64,000 nt of DNA. Source: Bacteroidales bacterium (GTDB taxonomy: Bacteria > Bacteroidota > Bacteroidia > Bacteroidales > F082). Position 1 is the first letter of the stretch. Every line of letters starts with the position of its first letter. Positions 59,745 to 64,000 of the stretch are shown here, one piece after another. The notes beneath the pieces were generated by a model that was given only the letters and a program-made list of their open reading frames with translations, was not told where the DNA came from and did not search any database. The stretch covers positions 1 through 64,000 of the forward strand of contig JAFZDU010000017.1 of the NCBI GenBank assembly GCA_017561025.1, read 5' to 3'. The position numbers and the translations under genes are program-made.

Positions 59745-62549
59745 TTATCTTACTGGAAGTTGAACGATTTCCTTCAAGTTGCCATTGAGGATTTGTTTTG
59801 CGAAATCTGCAACAGATTCAACAGTAACACCTTTGATAATGTTTTCGTATTCTGTAACGAGGTCTATGTTGTCTGTAGCTTCAGTCAAGATTACGTTAGT
59901 CCAGAATCTGTTTTCTTGAAGTTCTTCTGTTCTCTTCTTGAGTTTGTTTTCCAATACTTTAGAGAGGTCTTCTTGGCGTGGGCCGTTTTCTGCCATGTCT
60001 CTCAAACCTTCTTTAGCTATGTCGATCAAAGTAGCGTAGATTTCATCGTTTGTATCGAATACTGTGTAGAACATGAAAGCGTCGTTAGGCTTGTTCATTG
60101 TTGTGCCCATAACGCCAACGCCGTATGTACCGCCTTGTTCTTCACGGATTGATTTTGTATAAACGATGTCGAGAACATCAGCTAGAATGTCCATATATAC
60201 CTTGTTATAGAGGTTGTATTCCATAGCGCCGTCGTAGATCATGTATACAGATGTCTTAGGATCTTGCATTTCTTTTCTGTAGTGTGTTGTGTAGCTGCCT
60301 TCAGCAACGCCTAAGCCAACATCTTTCCAGTCTTCTTTGCGGTTTTTCTTCTTCAATGAAGCTAAATATTGTTCAACGAGTGGCTTGAATGTTTCAACGT
60401 CGATGTTGCCAACGAAGATGAATGTGAAGTTGTTAGGATCAGCGAAACGGTCTTTGTACATTTCCATTGCCTTTGCATAGTCAACTTTGTCGTAGTCTTC
60501 AACATTCATTCTCAAACGTAATGGGTGGTTGTTGTATAAGACTTTTGTGAGTGAGTCTGACAATGTGAGGTTTGGATTTAATTCCATGTTTTTCAACATA
60601 GCTTTAGTACGTTCCATTGTTGATTCAAAAGCTTCTTGGTCGGCGCGTGGTGCTGTGAAGTATAAGTGGATGAGCTGCATCATTGTTTCCAAGTCTTTAG
60701 GAGAACATGATCCGTTCATACCTTCTGAGTATGTGTAGATTGCTGGAGCAACGTGAACTTTTTTGCCTGCTAAAACTTTTGGCAAGTCGATAGCGCTGAA
60801 TTGGCCGACGCCGCCTAAAGTGATGAGGTCACCGAGGTTTTGGAGTGTGTATGGGTCGTCTTGTGGAAGAGCTGTCAAACCGCCGCGGCTGAATGCTGTC
60901 ATTCTGATTTCATCTTCTTTGAAAGTTGTTTGTTTGTAGATGATGGTCATGCCGTTGCTGAGTGTCCATTCTGTTGCGCCGAATGTTTCGTTGTAAACTT
61001 CGCTCTTTACTTTGCCGGCTTTAGGAAGTTTTGCAATCATTGGGCCGTCGAATACTTCTTCTTCGTAAGCTTCAACTTCCATTGCGAAAGCCTTGTTGTA
61101 CATAGCTAAGAGTTCTTCTTCTGTTGGGAGAACTTCGCCTTCTTTCTTAGGAGCTGTCAATGTGATGACGAGGTTGTTTTCGGTGATGAGTTGTTGTGCG
61201 AAAGAATTGATAGCTTCTAATGGGAGGTTAGGAGCGATTTGTTGTAAGAGCATGTATTCTGTTTCGATGTCCATCATTGGTTCGTTGTTCAAGAAGTGCT
61301 CTAAATATTGGTCAACGTATTTTTCGTTTTCAGTGTTGTTTCTTTCGTTGTATTTGCTTTCGATAGCTTTCATATAGTCAGCTTTAGCTCTTTCGTATTC
61401 TGAAGCTGTGAAACCATATTGAGCCATACGTTTGTTTTCTGTGACTAAAGCTGTGATTGCTTCTTCGATGCCGTTAACATCTTTTGGAGCAGCGTAGCTT
61501 GTCCAAGCTTCTTTTGTTGGTGCTAAATAGTAGTCGCCATAGTAGCTGTAACCATAAACGAATGGAGGATTTGGCTTTTGTGTGAGTTCTTGTAATCTGT
61601 TGATTTGCATGTCGGAGATTAAAGAAAGGATATATTCTGCCATCCAGTAGCTAGCGTCGTTTTTGTATTCGTTTGGAGTTGCATCGTGTTTGTAGAATAT
61701 CTGCAAGCTCATTGATGTCAACTCTGGGTCTGAAGCGATAGCTACGATAGGCTCTTCGTTGTCGGCGATTGGGAATATTGTTCTTTCTGCTGGGTCAACT
61801 GGAGCTGGTATGTCGGCGAACATTTCTTTGATGCGAGCTTCGATAGCGTCAACATTAACGTCACCAACGATGATCAAACCTTGGAGGTCAGGACGATACC
61901 ATTTTTCATAATAGTCGCGGAGCTCTTGGTATGTGAAGTTGGCGATAACTTCTTTTGTGCCGATAGGAAGACGTGCTCCGTAAGGGCTGCCTGGATACAT
62001 TTTTGGAAGTAATTCTTCCCAAACGCGTCTGCTTGCGCCGCCTGTTGTGCGTTCTTCTTCTAAAATAACGCCACGTTCGTTGTCGACTTCTTCGTCTTCA
62101 AGTGCGATGAAACTTGACCAGTCGTGGAGGATGAGGAGACAGGTGTCAACCAAACCTGGGAGGTCGGTCTGAACGTTAGTCACCATATAGACTGTTTGGT
62201 CGATGGCAGTGTAAGCGTTGAGGTTTTCGCCGAATTTAACACCTCTGCTTTGGAGGTAGTTTCTTAATGTCATTCCTGGAAGGTTTGTTGTTCCGTTGAA
62301 TGCCATGTGTTCAAGGAAGTGAGCTAAACCGCGTTGGTTTTCTTCTTCGAGTACTGAACCAACTTTCTGTGCGATGTAGAAGTCAGCTCTGTTTTCTGGT
62401 TTTTCATTGTGACGGATGTAATAAGTCATTCCGTTGTCCAATTTTCCGTATCTTACGTTAGGGTCCATTGGAAGAGGCATTGCCATTTGGGCAAAACTAT
62501 TGATACCAAACATCATGATAACCAATAGTGATAATAAATGCTTTCTCAT
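59745..62549 (-). CDS. Periplasmic M16 zinc peptidase
   Basis: 934 aa with a signal peptide (MRKHLLSLLVIMMFGINSFAQ). The inverted zinc motif is H77-F-L-E80-H81 in GLAHFLEHMAFNGT, with the third ligand in the EEVDNERGVILEE stretch near residues 153-165. Four M16 domains are expected over this length: a catalytic first half and an inactive second half (GGTYGVGVMGTT is typical of the last domain). Family members (pitrilysin/PqqL type) degrade peptides in the periplasm. The length fits the two-half, single-chain type. It is transcribed alone from a promoter after rsmG. Confidence 0.92.
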   Translation of the reverse strand: MRKHLLSLLVIMMFGINSFAQMAMPLPMDPNVRYGKLDNGMTYYIRHNEKPENRADFYIAQKVGSVLEEENQRGLAHFLEHMAFNGTTNLPGMTLRNYLQSRGVKFGENLNAYTAIDQTVYMVTNVQTDLPGLVDTCLLILHDWSSFIALEDEEVDNERGVILEEERTTGGASRRVWEELLPKMYPGSPYGARLPIGTKEVIANFTYQELRDYYEKWYRPDLQGLIIVGDVNVDAIEARIKEMFADIPAPVDPAERTIFPIADNEEPIVAIASDPELTSMSLQIFYKHDATPNEYKNDASYWMAEYILSLISDMQINRLQELTQKPNPPFVYGYSYYGDYYLAPTKEAWTSYAAPKDVNGIEEAITALVTENKRMAQYGFTASEYERAKADYMKAIESKYNERNNTENEKYVDQYLEHFLNNEPMMDIETEYMLLQQIAPNLPLEAINSFAQQLITENNLVITLTAPKKEGEVLPTEEELLAMYNKAFAMEVEAYEEEVFDGPMIAKLPKAGKVKSEVYNETFGATEWTLSNGMTIIYKQTTFKEDEIRMTAFSRGGLTALPQDDPYTLQNLGDLITLGGVGQFSAIDLPKVLAGKKVHVAPAIYTYSEGMNGSCSPKDLETMMQLIHLYFTAPRADQEAFESTMERTKAMLKNMELNPNLTLSDSLTKVLYNNHPLRLRMNVEDYDKVDYAKAMEMYKDRFADPNNFTFIFVGNIDVETFKPLVEQYLASLKKKNRKEDWKDVGLGVAEGSYTTHYRKEMQDPKTSVYMIYDGAMEYNLYNKVYMDILADVLDIVYTKSIREEQGGTYGVGVMGTTMNKPNDAFMFYTVFDTNDEIYATLIDIAKEGLRDMAENGPRQEDLSKVLENKLKKRTEELQENRFWTNVILTEATDNIDLVTEYENIIKGVTVESVADFAKQILNGNLKEIVQLPVR

Positions 62550-62593
62550 AAATTGTTATTTAAGTTGATTTTTATTGATTTTTTATTTCAATT

Positions 62594-63226
62594 TTAATAT
62601 AAATGTACAACGTATTTTTCTACGAAATATGGTTCTGGATACCATTTTGTTATGGAAGTGGTCTTGCGTTTCCAGTTCTTAGGGACGTCGCGCAGTTCTT
62701 GTTCTATGTCGCCGCCTTTGAGGTATAAGATGCCGCCAGCTTCTATGTCGTTGTGGATGCGGAGTTTGTTGCTGACCCAAGCTGCTATTTCTGGGAGACG
62801 TGTCACCGCACGGCTTGTGATGACGTCGAATTTGTCTTTGATATTCTCGACACGATCTTGAACTGCAACCACATTAGTCAATCCCAAAGACTCGGCAACA
62901 GCTTGAACCACTTTGATTTTCTTGCCGATGCTGTCGACGAGCAAGAAATCTGTCTGTGGAAACATAATGGCTAACGGTATGCCTGGGAAACCTCCGCCAG
63001 TGCCTACGTCCATCACCTTCATGCCTGGCAAGAGAGTGAAATATTTGGCTATCGCTAATGAATGCAAGACATGGTGCTCGTAGAAGCTGTCCATGTCCTT
63101 GCGTGAAATGACATTGATTTTACTGTTCCAATCTTCATATAATGGAAATAAAGATTGGTATTGCATCATCTGATTCTCAGTGAGTTCAGGGAAGTATTTC
63201 TTTATTATCGTATGGTCCATATACAA
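62594..63226 (-). CDS. rsmG: 16S rRNA (guanine-527-N7)-methyltransferase RsmG
   Basis: 210 aa. It methylates G527 of 16S rRNA; loss confers low-level streptomycin resistance in other bacteria. The SAM site VMDVGTGGGFPGIPLAI is at about 72-88, followed by LVDSIGKKIKVVQ and the conserved ITSRAVTRLPEIAAWV stretch. NVISRKD near residue 40 is the family start. It could begin at Met1 or Met3. The length fits the family. The M16 gene follows 44 bp downstream. Confidence 0.93.
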   Translation of the reverse strand: MYMDHTIIKKYFPELTENQMMQYQSLFPLYEDWNSKINVISRKDMDSFYEHHVLHSLAIAKYFTLLPGMKVMDVGTGGGFPGIPLAIMFPQTDFLLVDSIGKKIKVVQAVAESLGLTNVVAVQDRVENIKDKFDVITSRAVTRLPEIAAWVSNKLRIHNDIEAGGILYLKGGDIEQELRDVPKNWKRKTTSITKWYPEPYFVEKYVVHLY

Positions 63227-63354
63227 TTATCTTAAATTAGGCAAAAGTAAGAAAAAAAGAGTTAGGATACCTTAATTAATTAGTTAAAAAATAGTGGAAA
63301 TAATAATTATTTATCGTGTGCGTTTATTTTGTATTTTTACAAAAAAAATTGAAA

Positions 63355-64000
63355 ATGATTAAATCCCTTAGACTATTTGTTGTTTTGTTGCTGTCTGTCA
63401 CCTGGCATTCTGTTGCATTGGCGCAAAACAAGTCTAAGGCTGTGATGGATTATATAGAACAATATAAGGATATCGCTATGCGTGAGATGCTGGATTATAA
63501 GATACCGGCATCCATTACGCTCGCTCAAGGTCTGCTCGAATCAGGTAACGGCAACAGCGAGCTCGCCAAGAAATCTAACAACCACTTCGGAATAAAATGC
63601 CATAAAGACTGGACTGGAAAACGAACTTATCATGATGATGACGAGAAAGGGGAATGTTTTAGAGTATATGATTGTCCCGAAGACTCTTATCGCGATCATT
63701 CTGTTTTTCTTAAAAAAGGACAACGTTATGCCTTTCTGTTCGATCTTGAAATAACCGATTATGAGGCTTGGGCTAAGGGCTTGAAAAAGGCTGGTTACGC
63801 AACATTGCCAGTCTATGCCAACGTCTTGATTAAACTTATAGAGGATTATAATCTGGCTCAATATGACCAGATGGTGGTAAAGGGCAAGTTTAAATATAAA
63901 GACAACAAGACGATAAAACAACGTGACAACAAGAAAGATAAAAGTCAAAAGGATAAAGTTGATAACAGTATTGTATATGCTCCATATAAAATTACTGATT
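63355..64000 (+). CDS. Glucosaminidase-domain peptidoglycan hydrolase, 3' partial
   Basis: Open from ATG 63355 to the window end (215 codons). A signal peptide (MIKSLRLFVVLLLSVTWHSVALAQ) leads into a FlgJ/LytG-type N-acetylglucosaminidase domain: IPASITLAQGLLESGNGNSELA, SNNHFGIKCHKDWTG, YDCPEDSYRDHSVFL, YAFLFDLEITDYEAWAKGL and AGYATLPVYANVLIKLIEDY. It cleaves glycan strands of peptidoglycan. After the domain the linker (DNKTIKQRDNKKDKS) is encoded by ACAACAAG-type repeats; a LysM domain may follow outside the window. The adjacent rsmG gene is divergent. Confidence 0.9.
   Translation, partial: MIKSLRLFVVLLLSVTWHSVALAQNKSKAVMDYIEQYKDIAMREMLDYKIPASITLAQGLLESGNGNSELAKKSNNHFGIKCHKDWTGKRTYHDDDEKGECFRVYDCPEDSYRDHSVFLKKGQRYAFLFDLEITDYEAWAKGLKKAGYATLPVYANVLIKLIEDYNLAQYDQMVVKGKFKYKDNKTIKQRDNKKDKSQKDKVDNSIVYAPYKITD

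Overview
The window looks like the chromosome of a Bacteroidota bacterium, most likely an uncultured, host-associated Bacteroidales. Evidence: most promoters I can place have the Bacteroidota -7 element TAnnTTTG; seven large secreted proteins end in type IX secretion (T9SS) C-terminal domains; the tmRNA encodes the tag GENTYALAA, close to the tag I recall for Porphyromonas; and lpxK/lpxH lipid A genes, a DUF2027-Smr protein and M16 and M20 peptidases are present. DNA is AT-rich. No rRNA, CRISPR array, transposase or integrase was seen.

Layout. 1-2.2 kb: a tandem duplication of a lectin-like FISUMP-type gene with its downstream repeat. Copy 1 is cut by the window edge. Copy 2 has an A8 tract that puts its ATG out of frame, and its downstream repeat is split by a 195-bp MITE-like element whose empty site survives in copy 1. 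2.2-10 kb: M20 peptidase, lpxK-lpxH, a Nif3-type protein, a zinc-ribbon coiled-coil protein, and a lipoprotein/outer-membrane protein pair. 10-20 kb: proS, a duplicated acyloxyacyl hydrolase plus DUF2807 lipoprotein pair, mazG, and a phospholipid block (PAP2, cdsA, psd). 20-24 kb: two tandem T9SS proteins. 24-28 kb: TrmH-like methyltransferase, radical SAM protein, RhuM-like protein, DUF2027-Smr. 28-36.7 kb: a full phosphate locus (Na/Pi symporter, pstB-A-C-S, porin, two-component regulator and kinase). Both transport promoters carry the same 38-bp sequence with 11-bp direct repeats, a likely Pho box.

37-51.6 kb: a T9SS region. Two paralogs have a short intergenic repeat inserted in frame in the sorting domain. 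tRNA-Arg(CCG) and a gingipain-adhesin-like protein follow. Then comes a tight operon: beta-helix protein, 1771-aa repeat protein, 611-aa T9SS protein and an 84-aa anchored protein. It is preceded by a structured RNA with a possible pseudoknot and its own terminator. 51.9-53.9 kb: tmRNA and a DUF4143 ATPase gene lying between two copies of the tmRNA 3' tip. 54-64 kb: an HTH-less sigma-54-type regulator, aspartic protease, LOG-family protein, methyltransferase, tRNA-Val(TAC), MFS transporter, M16 peptidase, rsmG and a truncated glucosaminidase gene.

A theme runs through the window. Short dispersed repeats (TTAGGAA, ACAACAAG, GTTAGCCATTAGCC, AATAGCCAACAGTC and GAGACG palindromes) occupy intergenic DNA. 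They also supply protein tails, stop codons, linkers and loop insertions in several genes.
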